The translations under genes and the position numbers were made by a program. From assembly GCA_022784805.1 (NCBI GenBank), contig JALFYG010000216.1, forward strand, positions 1 to 34,989: a stretch of DNA of 34,989 nt, read 5' to 3'. How positions within the stretch are numbered: the first letter of the stretch is position 1; each line of letters starts with the position of its first letter. This DNA is from Spirochaetales bacterium (lineage in GTDB: Bacteria; Spirochaetota; Spirochaetia; Sphaerochaetales; Sphaerochaetaceae). Below the pieces are notes generated by a model, which did no database searches, was not told where the DNA came from, and was given only the letters and a program-made list of their open reading frames with translations. This document shows, piece by piece, positions 1-8,166 of the stretch.

Positions 1-474
1 TTTATTGGCTCTCCATGTATCATCGGAAAGGGAACTGAAGTAAGACACTGTGCTTTTATCAGGGGGAGCGCATTGGTTGGAGAGAACTGTGTTGTCGGAA
101 ACAGCGTAGAGCTGAAGAATGTCATCATCTCCGATAACGTTCAGGTTCCTCACTATAACTATGTAGGCGACTCCATCTTGGGCTACAAGAGCCATATGGG
201 AGCTGGAAGCATAACAAGTAACGTCAAGTCAGATAAGACTCTTGTCGTGATCAAGGACAAGGAAAACAATGAAGAGATAAAGACTGGAATCAAGAAGGTT
301 GGCGCCTTCCTTGGTGACTTTGTTGAAGTTGGATGCAACAGCGTACTTTGCCCAGGCTCAGTTATTGGAAGACACTCCAATATCTATCCTCTCTCCCGTG
401 TAAGAGGCGTAGTTAGGGAAAACTCCATCTATAAGAAAGAGGGAGAAGTCGTTAATAAAGAGGGGGAGAATTAA
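1..474 (+). CDS. GlmU-like left-handed beta-helix acyltransferase, 5' truncated
   Basis: The reading frame is open from base 1, so the N-terminus lies outside the window; a TTG at 73 is internal, not the start. The protein shows the loose hexapeptide repeats of a left-handed beta-helix, with VGENCVVGN and the motif PHYNYVGDS followed by MGAGSITSN. This matches the acetyltransferase half of GlmU, where the His of the PH-Y-GD motif is the catalytic base. The same helix-only proteins occur in Firmicutes and spirochaetes under the name UDP-N-acetylglucosamine pyrophosphorylase-related protein. The likely role is acyl transfer to a sugar phosphate in UDP-GlcNAc synthesis. It ends one base before the glmM start, so the two are probably cotranscribed and coupled, which supports the amino-sugar assignment. 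The exact substrate is inferred. Confidence 0.8.
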   Translation, partial: FIGSPCIIGKGTEVRHCAFIRGSALVGENCVVGNSVELKNVIISDNVQVPHYNYVGDSILGYKSHMGAGSITSNVKSDKTLVVIKDKENNEEIKTGIKKVGAFLGDFVEVGCNSVLCPGSVIGRHSNIYPLSRVRGVVRENSIYKKEGEVVNKEGEN

Positions 475-475
475 G

Positions 476-1846
476 ATGCCAAAATATTTCGGAACAGATG
501 GCTTCAGAGGTGAAGCAAACGTAGGACTTACATTTGACCATGCTTATCGTATCGGAAGATTCCTTGGTTGGTATTATTCAAAGGATAGAGATGCACACGA
601 AGCAAAGATTCTCGTTGGAAAGGATACAAGACTCAGCTGTTACATGCTTGAGTATGCCCTTCTCAGCGGCATCGCTGCCAGCGGAGCCGATGCATACAAC
701 ATGCATGTAACAACAACACCAAGTGTTGCCTACATTACAAAGACACAGTTCTTTGATTGCGGAATCATGATCAGTGCCTCCCATAACCCTTACTTCGATA
801 ACGGCATCAAGCTCTTCTCATCCCTTGGAGACAAGATGAATGATGAGTTCTTGTTGATGGTTGAGGAGTATATCGACAGACCTGATACAGAGGAAGACAT
901 TCCATTTGCAACAAAGGAAAGAATTGGTAAGGTCATAGACTACATGGACGCGCGCGTCATGTATTCAGGATTCTTGACAACTGCTGTCCATACTCCTCTC
1001 ACAGGACTCAAGGTTGTCCTTGATACAGCCAACGGTGCTTCCTATGCCCTTGCCCCAGCTGTCTTCAAGAGACTTGGAGCCAACACAACAGTGATCAACA
1101 ATACACCGGACGGAACAAACATCAACAAGAATGCTGGTTCCACTCACATCAAGGGACTTGTAAACAAAGTATTGGAAACTGGGGCAGATGTAGGCTTTGC
1201 CTTCGATGGAGACGGAGACAGATGTATCGCTGTCGACAAGACAGGAGCCATCATCAACGGTGACAGAGTAATGTACATCTGGGCTACATGGCTCAAGAGC
1301 CAGGGCAAGCTTGTCACCAATACAGTGGTCACCACTATAATGAGTAACATGGGACTCTATAAGGCTCTTGAAGAGGAGGGTATCCTCTATACTCAGACTA
1401 AGGTCGGTGATAGATATGTCCACGAATACATGATGGAACATGGAAACATCATCGGAGGCGAGCAGTCCGGTCACATTATCTTCAATGATTACCTTAATAC
1501 TGGAGACGGAATACTTACATCCCTACTGCTTTCAGAAGTAATGGTGAAGACAGGTAAGACTCTCTCTGAGCTCTCAGCAAAGATGAGTGACTATCCTCAG
1601 GTTCTTGTAAACGTTATTGTCAGCGACAAGAACGCTACAATGAACGATGAGAGAGTCAAGGAGTCTGTGAAGGAAGCTGAAAAGAGCCTCGACGGAAAGG
1701 GAAGGGTACTTGTAAGAGCAAGTGGCACTGAGCCTGTTGTCAGAGTAATGAGTGAAGCTAAGGAACAGAAAGACGCAGAAGAAGCTGTAAGCAAGGTGGT
1801 TGAGAAGCTCAGAGAGCTTGGATACTTCAAAGGCGCAAGGACTTGA
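476..1846 (+). CDS. glmM: Phosphoglucosamine mutase (alpha-D-phosphohexomutase family)
   Basis: GlmM converts glucosamine-6-phosphate to glucosamine-1-phosphate for cell-wall precursor synthesis in the cytosol. All four family signatures are present: the phosphoserine loop ISASHNP with the active Ser at residue 102, the Mg-binding loop DGDGDR at 244-249, the sugar-binding loop GEQSGH at 328-333, and the phosphate-binding motif RASGTEPVVRVM near 414-425. The length of 456 residues is normal for the family. The start follows an AGGGGGAGAA ribosome site inside the end of the preceding gene. Phosphomannomutase activity cannot be excluded from motifs alone, but GEQSGH and the GlmU-like neighbour favour GlmM. 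Confidence 0.92.
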   Translation: MPKYFGTDGFRGEANVGLTFDHAYRIGRFLGWYYSKDRDAHEAKILVGKDTRLSCYMLEYALLSGIAASGADAYNMHVTTTPSVAYITKTQFFDCGIMISASHNPYFDNGIKLFSSLGDKMNDEFLLMVEEYIDRPDTEEDIPFATKERIGKVIDYMDARVMYSGFLTTAVHTPLTGLKVVLDTANGASYALAPAVFKRLGANTTVINNTPDGTNINKNAGSTHIKGLVNKVLETGADVGFAFDGDGDRCIAVDKTGAIINGDRVMYIWATWLKSQGKLVTNTVVTTIMSNMGLYKALEEEGILYTQTKVGDRYVHEYMMEHGNIIGGEQSGHIIFNDYLNTGDGILTSLLLSEVMVKTGKTLSELSAKMSDYPQVLVNVIVSDKNATMNDERVKESVKEAEKSLDGKGRVLVRASGTEPVVRVMSEAKEQKDAEEAVSKVVEKLRELGYFKGART

Positions 1847-1866
1847 TCAATAAAAGGAGAACATAA

Positions 1867-2901
1867 ATGAAGATTCTTGTTACAGGTGGAGCTGGATTTA
1901 TCGGATCCCATACAGTGGTCTCACTGGTGGAGAATGGGCATGACGTTGTTATTCTTGATAACCTTGTCAACTCAAGCCCAATAGCTGTCAAGAGAGTAGA
2001 GGGAATTGTGGGAAAGAGCATTCCTTTCTATGAATGTGATATCAGAGATAGAGAAGGACTAGAGAGAGTCTTCAGTGAAAACTCTTTTGATGCTGTCATT
2101 CACTTTGCAGGTCTTAAGGCTGTAGGCGAAAGCGTCAGTAAGCCTTGGGAGTATTATGACAACAATATCGGTGGAACATTAGTTCTTGTTGATGTAATGA
2201 GAAAGCATAATGTTAAGAACATTATCTTCTCATCCTCTGCAACTGTTTATGGCAACCCTGAGATCATCCCGATTACAGAGGAGTGCCCAAAGGGTAAGTG
2301 CACTAACCCTTATGGCCAGACAAAGAGCATGCTTGAAGAGATCTTGATCGATCTCAGAACTGGAGATGAAAAGAACAAGGTTGAGAACCCATGGAACATT
2401 GTTCTCTTACGATACTTTAATCCAATCGGAGCTCATAAGAGCGGCCTTATTGGTGAGAATCCTAATGGTATTCCAAATAACTTGATGCCTTATATCACAC
2501 AGGTAGCTGTCAAGAGATTGGATCATCTTAATGTCTTCGGTAATGACTACCCAACCCATGATGGTACAGGTGTCAGAGACTATATCCATGTCTGTGACCT
2601 GGCTGATGGCCACGTCAAAGCTCTCAAGGCTATTGAGAACAACTGTGGAGTTGCCATCTATAACCTTGGAACAGGAACTGGATACTCTGTTCTTGATGTT
2701 GTGAAGGCATTTGAAGAAGCAAACGATCTTAAGATTCCATATGAGATCAAGCCACGAAGAGCCGGCGATATCGCAGTCTGCTATTCAGATCCAGCTAAGG
2801 CAGAGAGAGAACTAGGCTGGAAAGCCAAGTATACTCTCCTCGATATGTGCCGTGACTCATGGAACTGGCAGAAGAACAATCCAAACGGATTTGAAGAGTA
2901 A
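1867..2901 (+). CDS. galE: UDP-glucose 4-epimerase
   Basis: GalE interconverts UDP-glucose and UDP-galactose (some members also the N-acetyl forms) using bound NAD. This is an extended short-chain dehydrogenase: the NAD-binding loop GGAGFIGSH lies at residues 7-15, the catalytic pair is Y149 and K153 in NPYGQTK, and the conserved FSSSATVYG lies at 121-129. The motifs LRYFNPIGAH and DGTGVRDYIHV are diagnostic of GalE. The length of 344 residues is typical. It starts 20 bases after glmM behind an AAAAGGAGAA site, so it is probably in the same operon, supplying sugar nucleotides for surface polysaccharide or lipid. Confidence 0.94.
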   Translation: MKILVTGGAGFIGSHTVVSLVENGHDVVILDNLVNSSPIAVKRVEGIVGKSIPFYECDIRDREGLERVFSENSFDAVIHFAGLKAVGESVSKPWEYYDNNIGGTLVLVDVMRKHNVKNIIFSSSATVYGNPEIIPITEECPKGKCTNPYGQTKSMLEEILIDLRTGDEKNKVENPWNIVLLRYFNPIGAHKSGLIGENPNGIPNNLMPYITQVAVKRLDHLNVFGNDYPTHDGTGVRDYIHVCDLADGHVKALKAIENNCGVAIYNLGTGTGYSVLDVVKAFEEANDLKIPYEIKPRRAGDIAVCYSDPAKAERELGWKAKYTLLDMCRDSWNWQKNNPNGFEE

Positions 2902-2905
2902 TCTA

Positions 2906-2930
2906 AGCCGGGGTGAAAGCTCCGGTTATT
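2906..2930 (+). terminator. Probable terminator after galE
   Basis: A GC-rich hairpin with a GAAA tetraloop: CCGGGG pairs with CTCCGG with one G-U pair, extended on both sides by weaker pairs. It is followed by a poor T tract (TTATTT). It may only partly separate galE from the next gene, which begins 15 bases later. Confidence 0.5.
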
Positions 2931-2944
2931 TAAAGTAGGTATAA

Positions 2945-4363
2945 ATGAACTTCTCTTTTTTCAAAGAAATAACAGGTTTGATGGCATTTTTGGAAGGAGT
3001 ACTCTCCTTCTTCTCCCCATGTGTGCTCCCTCTCCTTCCTGTTTATTTCTCTTTTCTCTCAGGAGGAAATGTTGAGAGAAATGAAAAGGGAGAACTTGTC
3101 TACAAAAGAAAGACTGTATTAATAAACACACTCTTCTTTGTTCTAGGAATATCTCTTACATTCTTTATCCTTTCACTGGGAGTGAAAGGGATAGGAAAGA
3201 TATTCTCCTCCAATGAGAAGCTATTCTCTATAATCGGCGGGGCAATAATTATCATCTTTGGTCTCTGGGAGTTAATATTCTACGGAACAAAGTATGGAGC
3301 TAAGAGAGAGAAGAGAATCCAAATAAACACTAACAGAGCCACAGGGCCTCTGTTATCTTTCCTCTTGGGATTCTCCTTCTCTTTCTCTTGGACACCATGT
3401 ATAGGTCCTATCCTTTCTTCTGTCTTGATCATGGCTTCATCCTCATTAAAAGGAGAGCTGTACCTGATTCTATATTCCCTTGGCTTTACTATTCCTTTTA
3501 TTCTCCTAGGATTCTTTACTTCTTCTCTTCTTCATTTCTTCCAGAAATATAAGAGTGTTGTTAAGTACAGTGTAAGAATAGGAGCAGTAATCATGATCCT
3601 GCTGGGTATAATCATGATCATCACTTCCATTCCAAAAGAAAGTGAAGAAGTCATGATAATAGAAGAGCTTCTAACCGATGATTACAAAGAAGAAGTCATA
3701 GAAGTAGAGAAAGAAGCAACAGAGCATCAAGTCTATGAAGAAAGAGTAAGCTCTGTAGAAAACGAAGAAGAGTATACAACAATTGAAGAAAACGAGATTG
3801 AGGAAGAATCCCCAGTTATTGATGAAATAAGCCCGACAGAAGAAGACACAGAAATAGTCGAAGAAGTCACAGAAGAAAAGGAAGAAGTTGTTAATACTGA
3901 GGAAAAAGCTGTAGTAGAAGAAAAGTGTGACATTGATTACCTCGACTTCGCATTCCTCGATCAATATGGCAGAATCCATCGTCTCTCTTCCTATAAAGGA
4001 AAAGTAATATTCCTTAATGCATGGGCAACATGGTGTGGACCATGCAAAAGTGAAATGCCAGAGATAGAGGAACTCTATAACAAGTATAAAGACAGTGAAG
4101 ATGTAGTAATACTATCTGTTGCATTCCCACAAAAAAATGGGGAAGGAAACGTTTCTTACATCAAGTCCTTCATGAAAGAGAATGGATACACTTATCCAGT
4201 TCTCTTCGATACCACTTCTAAGCTTTCATCAAGCTTAGGCATTTCAGCCTTCCCGACAACCTTCTTTTTCAATAAGAAAGGCAACATCTATGGTTATATT
4301 CCAGGGGCAATGAGCTTAGAGAAAATGGAGATGGCCATAGAACAAACTTTGAGTTCAATTTAA
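2945..4363 (+). CDS. CcdA/DsbD-like thiol transporter fused to a thioredoxin (TlpA/ResA-like) domain
   Basis: Residues 1-230 form a hydrophobic domain of about six membrane segments carrying the two half-repeat cysteines of the CcdA/DsbD core: SPC26VLPLLP and WTPC152IGP. Residues 232-326 are a strongly acidic, Glu-rich linker with no predicted fold. Residues 328-472 are a thioredoxin domain with the active site WATWCGPC (C364, C367) and the cis-Pro region near AFPTTFFF. CcdA-type domains pass electrons from cytosolic thioredoxin across the inner membrane; here the acceptor is probably the tethered thioredoxin outside the membrane. The likely role is reduction of disulfides in exported proteins, inferred from the fold. 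Fusions of these two parts are known; the roughly 95-residue acidic linker is unusual. Confidence 0.88.
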   Translation: MNFSFFKEITGLMAFLEGVLSFFSPCVLPLLPVYFSFLSGGNVERNEKGELVYKRKTVLINTLFFVLGISLTFFILSLGVKGIGKIFSSNEKLFSIIGGAIIIIFGLWELIFYGTKYGAKREKRIQINTNRATGPLLSFLLGFSFSFSWTPCIGPILSSVLIMASSSLKGELYLILYSLGFTIPFILLGFFTSSLLHFFQKYKSVVKYSVRIGAVIMILLGIIMIITSIPKESEEVMIIEELLTDDYKEEVIEVEKEATEHQVYEERVSSVENEEEYTTIEENEIEEESPVIDEISPTEEDTEIVEEVTEEKEEVVNTEEKAVVEEKCDIDYLDFAFLDQYGRIHRLSSYKGKVIFLNAWATWCGPCKSEMPEIEELYNKYKDSEDVVILSVAFPQKNGEGNVSYIKSFMKENGYTYPVLFDTTSKLSSSLGISAFPTTFFFNKKGNIYGYIPGAMSLEKMEMAIEQTLSSI

Positions 4364-4408
4364 CAAAGAAATATTATACTTTTTGATTAAAATTAAGAAG
4401 AAAGTAAT

Positions 4409-4436
4409 TTGGTGTTAAAAACGTTATCTAGATAAT
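4409..4436 (+). promoter_or_regulatory. Possible promoter with a perfect 12-bp palindrome
   Basis: TTGGTG (4409-4414) and GATAAT (4431-4436) are separated by 16 bases. The second box overlaps the perfect palindrome TTATCTAGATAA (4424-4435). It would transcribe the 25-residue gene from a leader of about 120 bases. A second -35-like TTGACA at 4477-4482 has no good partner. Assignment is tentative. Confidence 0.35.
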
Positions 4437-4565
4437 ATTTTGAATTGCAAGAAATTATGTAAACTCTTTAATTTTTTTGACACTAACAAACAAAGTGTAC
4501 AGGTTTGTCAAAGTCTTGTACTAACTGAGGTGATACACTTCTGTCAGAAACATTTAGGAGGGTTT

Positions 4566-4643
4566 ATGAGAACTCGCGCATTATTGATGGTTGCGGCTCT
4601 GACCTCAACCTTGGTTTACGCACTTTCGCTTTTTGCCTTCTAA
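4566..4643 (+). CDS. 25-residue hydrophobic peptide
   Basis: The frame encodes a short peptide beginning MRTRALL and ending SLFAF: two arginines, then an almost uninterrupted hydrophobic stretch long enough to span a membrane once. The ribosome site AGGAGGG at 4556-4562, four to five bases before the ATG, is the best in the window, which favours this start over an upstream in-frame TTG at 4440. A strong terminator begins 28 bases after the stop, so the gene looks like an independent transcript. The function is unknown. It could be a small membrane protein, a type I toxin-like peptide or a leader peptide; nothing here distinguishes these. Confidence 0.55.
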   Translation: MRTRALLMVAALTSTLVYALSLFAF

Positions 4644-4671
4644 GAGTTTCTTTTTCATCCCCTTTATTTTT

Positions 4672-4710
4672 GGCTGAGACCCATAATCCCCCGGTGTCTC
4701 AGCCGTTTTT
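4672..4710 (+). terminator. Strong rho-independent terminator
   Basis: A perfect 9-bp stem, GGCTGAGAC (4672-4680) with GTCTCAGCC (4696-4704), is followed by GTTTTT. It closes the small-peptide transcript. Confidence 0.9.
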
Positions 4711-4891
4711 CATTTAGAGCCATAAGGATTGAAAAAGAAAATCGTTGAAGAAATGGCAAGAAGCGTAATAAATGGTGAAGTAAATAAAAGGCTCATTGGG
4801 ACAAAAAAATTACCTTCAACGAGTGGAGGAGTTTTCGCCCGGATACGAAGTCCCGGCTAAGAATCGATTCCTCAATTCCTGAGATTAGTAT
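4711..4891. other. Gene-poor stretch with broken reading frames
   Basis: No intact gene is seen. A TTG-started frame of about 43 codons runs from 4729 to 4860 (begins LKKKIVEEMARSV), but its only Shine-Dalgarno-like bases, AAGGA, directly abut the TTG. The sequence holds a spaced inverted pair CGTTGAAG / CTTCAACG. It may be the upstream part of the decayed gene that follows. Confidence 0.3.
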
Positions 4892-5140
4892 CGTGCAGGA
4901 ACATTAGATTGCCAAGAGAACAAAACAAATCAATTTTTCGGTAATTTCTACATTGAGGCTAATAAATATGGCTGGAGAAAGAATGAGCCATCGAGAGCAG
5001 AGAAAGAAGAGGCAAGATTGTTTTCTCTGCTTATATATCGTGCTGTGACTGAAAGTGATATCTCAATTCAGAAAGGAGCTGAGCTCCTTCGTGATTCCTA
5101 TGAAAATGTGATGAGAAAGTGTTTTCCAATCGAAATATAG
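4892..5140 (+). pseudogene. Remnant of an XRE/ImmA-IrrE-like regulator (C-terminal part)
   Basis: One frame is open for 82 codons up to a TAG at 5138-5140 but has no start codon with a ribosome site and is closed upstream by a stop. It encodes FYIEANKYGWRKNEPSR, then RLFSLLIYRAV and ISIQKGAELL. This resembles the C-terminal helical end of XRE-type antitoxin or ImmA/IrrE-family proteins (the pattern LVYRALAEGEIS-SKAAELL), recalled from family knowledge rather than a search. The N-terminal part is missing, so it is read as a relic of a toxin-antitoxin or mobile-element regulator. Confidence 0.4.
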
Positions 5141-5222
5141 ACTACAAGTATGTCAAAAAGATAAGAATACTTGGGTAGAATCAAAACAATTGGGGAACTG
5201 ACGATTCTAAAAGTTTCAAAGT

Positions 5223-5864
5223 GTGATAGATTCTTTATCTGTGAATGGTATCAGCGATCACCAGGTCTATGGGAAAGGAAAGAGATATGTCTATATTATC
5301 GGGGGAGAGGATTATGTATCCTCATTTCCTCTCTCTTTCCATGATACAGTCTTTGTTTCAATAAAGGTAGAGGAATGGAATAGATACCTCTCTCCATATA
5401 AGGCAGAGAATCCCTTCAGAAAAGGAGAGTTCTTCGAGGGAGAAGGTGATGTTCTCCTTTCCTCCATAAAAGATGAGTTAATACCAAGAGTTGAGAATAA
5501 AGAAATGGATATTGAACGATATCTTCTCGGATACTCAATGGGAGGTCTCTTTTCCCTTTACTCATCATTAGTCTCTGATCTCTGGAATGGAGTAGGATCA
5601 GTATCAGGAAGCTTATGGTTTCAAGACTTCGATACATTTGTTTCCAAGAACGTTCCTTCAACAAAAAAGATATACCTCTCCCTTGGCAGGAAGGAAAAAG
5701 AGAGTAGGAATATAGTCTTGAAAAGTGTGGAGGTTAAGACAAAAGCCATCTATGATACTCTCAAGGAAGAAGGTATTGAGAGTACTTTTGTCTTAAATGA
5801 AGGCGGACACTTTCAAGACGAGGAAAAGAGACTAAGAGACGCTGTCTCTTGGCTACTGGGATGA
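5223..5864 (+). CDS. Putative esterase, alpha/beta hydrolase fold (IroE/BesA-like)
   Basis: A 213-residue protein with the nucleophile elbow GYSMGG (Ser105) and a C-terminal GGHFQDE supplying the likely catalytic His196. The residues around them (SVSGSLWFQDF, YLSLGRKEKE) resemble the putative-esterase family that includes enterochelin/bacillibactin esterases and acyl esterases. There is no signal peptide, so it should act in the cytosol. Start codons upstream of 5223 are absent; the GTG at 5223 has no clear ribosome site, so the start is uncertain. It is followed after 4 bases by an unknown gene, probably in the same operon. The substrate cannot be read from the sequence. Confidence 0.75.
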   Translation: MIDSLSVNGISDHQVYGKGKRYVYIIGGEDYVSSFPLSFHDTVFVSIKVEEWNRYLSPYKAENPFRKGEFFEGEGDVLLSSIKDELIPRVENKEMDIERYLLGYSMGGLFSLYSSLVSDLWNGVGSVSGSLWFQDFDTFVSKNVPSTKKIYLSLGRKEKESRNIVLKSVEVKTKAIYDTLKEEGIESTFVLNEGGHFQDEEKRLRDAVSWLLG

Positions 5865-5868
5865 TTCT

Positions 5869-6252
5869 ATGACAGAGGAAGAGGAATATAAGAAAGAAGT
5901 CATTGTCATCAGAATTGAAAATGACAATAAGAGACTCTTGGAGATCTACAAAAGAGGCGAGGAGAAAGATAGACTCAGCAAGAATGCATATAAGAATGTA
6001 TTTGAGAGAGTCTCATATGCCTTATCCTCCTCAATCCTGATGGATCTCTCTGATCAAGTCCCAACACTAGAGGAGAGAATCAGATTCTTCTTCGAAGATT
6101 TCTATTTCGATAATGTACCCACTTCCTCAAGGACTGACATCAGATACTACATAACAGCATTCAAAAGATTCATCATGATTCTCATGAGAGAGAAAGAAAT
6201 AGAAGAAGATGAATACTCATCTCTCTTTTCAATGCTCTCTGAGTACCTTTAA
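5869..6252 (+). CDS. Hypothetical cytosolic protein
   Basis: A 127-residue charged protein (begins MTEEEEYKKEV) with predicted helices, no membrane segment and no recognised motif. It begins 4 bases after the esterase stop. The coding style (AGA-rich, balanced charges) matches neighbouring core genes, so it is probably real. No function is proposed. Confidence 0.6.
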   Translation: MTEEEEYKKEVIVIRIENDNKRLLEIYKRGEEKDRLSKNAYKNVFERVSYALSSSILMDLSDQVPTLEERIRFFFEDFYFDNVPTSSRTDIRYYITAFKRFIMILMREKEIEEDEYSSLFSMLSEYL

Positions 6253-6276
6253 AGATTATTAATCACGTCTATATAA

Positions 6277-6335
6277 AGAAATAGAATGCAGAGCATAGAG
6301 AGTAATCAGGGAGAATCTTGCAGCATTCTATTTCT
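6277..6335. repeat. 13-bp perfect inverted repeat
   Basis: AGAAATAGAATGC (6277-6289) and GCATTCTATTTCT (6323-6335) enclose 33 bases. No T tract follows, so it is a poor canonical terminator. It may end the esterase operon as RNA structure or be a protein site. Confidence 0.6.
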
Positions 6336-6377
6336 ATGTATTGATTGTTCTTTTGTTAAGTAAACAAAATCAAACAA

Positions 6378-6402
6378 TGTCATAGAGTTGTAGAATGATA
6401 AT
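6378..6402 (+). promoter_or_regulatory. TGTCA-type direct repeat element, copy A, with -10 GATAAT
   Basis: TGTCATAGAGTTGT (6378-6391) matches the element before the lipoprotein genes at 9182, 13012 and 14386, and is the weakest copy. GATAAT at 6397-6402 is a plausible -10 box; no good -35 is seen. Confidence 0.45.
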
Positions 6403-6480
6403 AGATAGAATGAACGAGGCTAGTGGTTTCTGATTAAGTGGGGATAATTTTGGTCAGGGATTATTGGGGGATACAGAAAA

Positions 6481-7392
6481 ATGAAAAAGGTACTCAGATA
6501 TATAGGCATATTGTTAATTCTTGTGGCTTTGCCTATCTCAATTCTTTCTGCTGAAGAAAAGAGTGAAGATGAGTATAGAACTTACTTCATGATTGAAGAC
6601 GAGAGAGTCTATAGTGACCATGTCATCATCGAATATAGCTTCAGAGATGAGAAGAGTAGTGTGGTTGTAAGTGGTGGCGGAATCGAAGTCGCCAAGTTCA
6701 CTTACTTAAAAGAAGACGAGATCTCTCGTATTCTTTCCCAATCTTGGATCCTCGATAGCGATGGCTATGCCAGCGATGATTATTTGACAACTGCAAGAAC
6801 AGTTGTCAACGCCATCAAGAACTACCTTGATTCTCGTTATCCATATACAGGAAAACTTACAGCAGAGACAGCCAATTCATTCTTCAGTGACACTATTGCT
6901 TATGTTTTGACTCCTTATCAGAGTTACTCTGTCACATACTTTGATGTTCTCTCCCATATCACCCCAAGTGAAGTGAACTACTTCTCTGCCACATACTCCA
7001 CAGGCTTTGATCTCTTTTGGGATCATCGCTTTACAAAAGACTTTGGAGTAGGAGTATCTTGTGCCTTCAACGCAACCTTCGGTGAAGGTGAAACATTCAT
7101 GAACATTGCACCGATGTTCCAGATGAAGGCTGCAATGTTCAGACTTGGAACTGTTGAGTTTACAACTAGAATGGGCTTCGGTGGCTATATGACTATCAAT
7201 GAAAACTCTGTATCATTTGTTCCAGGAATCAAAGCTTCTCTTGGAGTAAATATTACTGTAAGCCCGAATATTTCCTTTATAATTGAGAGTGGCATTGATG
7301 TAGGCCTCTGGCTCTGGAGAAGCATGTCAAGCGAGGGCTTTATGCTAGCCATTCAGAAGCCAATATCTCTTGGGGTAGGAGTTAGATTATGA
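6481..7392 (+). CDS. Exported protein, probable outer-membrane beta-barrel
   Basis: The signal peptide is MKKVLRYIGILLILVALP with cleavage after LSA near residue 24. The first half is polar and the second half (from about residue 150) is made of alternating aromatic and glycine-rich strands such as FGVGVSCAFNATFG and TTRMGFGGYMTI, ending in GVGVRL, as in small porin-like barrels. The start lies behind a TTGGGGG site. The next gene overlaps the stop (ATGA at 7389-7392), so it is translationally coupled to a lipoprotein gene. The specific role is unknown. Confidence 0.65.
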   Translation: MKKVLRYIGILLILVALPISILSAEEKSEDEYRTYFMIEDERVYSDHVIIEYSFRDEKSSVVVSGGGIEVAKFTYLKEDEISRILSQSWILDSDGYASDDYLTTARTVVNAIKNYLDSRYPYTGKLTAETANSFFSDTIAYVLTPYQSYSVTYFDVLSHITPSEVNYFSATYSTGFDLFWDHRFTKDFGVGVSCAFNATFGEGETFMNIAPMFQMKAAMFRLGTVEFTTRMGFGGYMTINENSVSFVPGIKASLGVNITVSPNISFIIESGIDVGLWLWRSMSSEGFMLAIQKPISLGVGVRL

Positions 7393-8165
7393 GAAAAGCA
7401 ATAGTAATTCTATTATCAGCATTAATGCTTCTGGTTTCATTCTCTTCCTGCTCAGAAGATCCTCGTGTAGCACCTACAAAGGTGTTTATTGTCAGTGTAG
7501 ATGAGGAAGGCAGAACTATTGAATACAATCCTGACTATGGTCTCAGAATGGTCAACATCAGACTTGGTGAGGAGTATTTTGTCGATGCTGTAACAAATAG
7601 AGTCCCTACAGGAGCAAATTTGGAGTGGATTAGTGCCGCTCCTGATACTGTCAGTGTAGATGAAAATGGTCTATGTACTGGTATGAAGTATGGTGACTCC
7701 CTCATCTCTGTTGCTGTTAATGGTGGAAACAGCACTGCTGTTTGCCTTATCAGAGTCGTTAAAGACCCTGATCATATTCCAGATGCTGAAGAGGGTGAAC
7801 CAACACTGGAAGTAGTAAAACCTGAAGATCTTGGTGGTTTCATGATCTCTGAAGGTAACTTCTGTATCATCGCAGATGATGTAGAAAAACTTGCTACAAA
7901 GAGTCTTCACTTGAAGTGGTCTCATTCTAACGTAAACGCAGAAGCTATTGAGTATAGATGGTACATCGATGGTTCCACAGAACCTGCTCCTGGCCTAACC
8001 AGCCCTGATGAGTATATCACATTCAATACTTTCGGTTATCACAATGTAACAGTTGAGGCTCTTGTTCTCATTGATGGTCTCGAACCTTATACATCCACAA
8101 TATCTGTTGTTATAAGAACACTACCTACATCTTTGGTAGGAGACGGTTTCTCTTGGGGTGAATAA
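7389..8165 (+). CDS. Lipoprotein with BIG2 Ig-like and PKD-like domains
   Basis: The lipoprotein signal ends in FSSC with the lipidated Cys at residue 21. Residues of about 45-125 match a bacterial Ig-like group 2 domain, with the hallmark SVDENGLCTGMKYGDSLISV. Residues of about 155-250 resemble a PKD-type fold (YRWYIDGS followed by FGYHNVTVEALV). Such domains mediate adhesion or act as spacers on the surface or in the periplasm. Overlapping stop/start junctions on the 5' side and close spacing on the 3' side place it between two barrel-like proteins, which suggests a barrel/lipoprotein pair. Function beyond the fold is inferred. Confidence 0.72.
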   Translation: MRKAIVILLSALMLLVSFSSCSEDPRVAPTKVFIVSVDEEGRTIEYNPDYGLRMVNIRLGEEYFVDAVTNRVPTGANLEWISAAPDTVSVDENGLCTGMKYGDSLISVAVNGGNSTAVCLIRVVKDPDHIPDAEEGEPTLEVVKPEDLGGFMISEGNFCIIADDVEKLATKSLHLKWSHSNVNAEAIEYRWYIDGSTEPAPGLTSPDEYITFNTFGYHNVTVEALVLIDGLEPYTSTISVVIRTLPTSLVGDGFSWGE

Positions 8166-8166
8166 G

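Noticed and set aside
965..1474. 169-codon frame antisense to glmM
   Set aside because: Mirror frame of a well-conserved gene with no ribosome site and no known motif.
4440..4643. 67-codon frame from a TTG
   Set aside because: The AGGAGG site lies inside it just before the ATG at 4566, and the upstream part has no ribosome site; the 25-residue gene explains it better.
6277..6335. 13-bp inverted repeat as insertion-sequence ends
   Set aside because: Only 33 bases lie between the arms and no transposase is near; an RNA hairpin is simpler.
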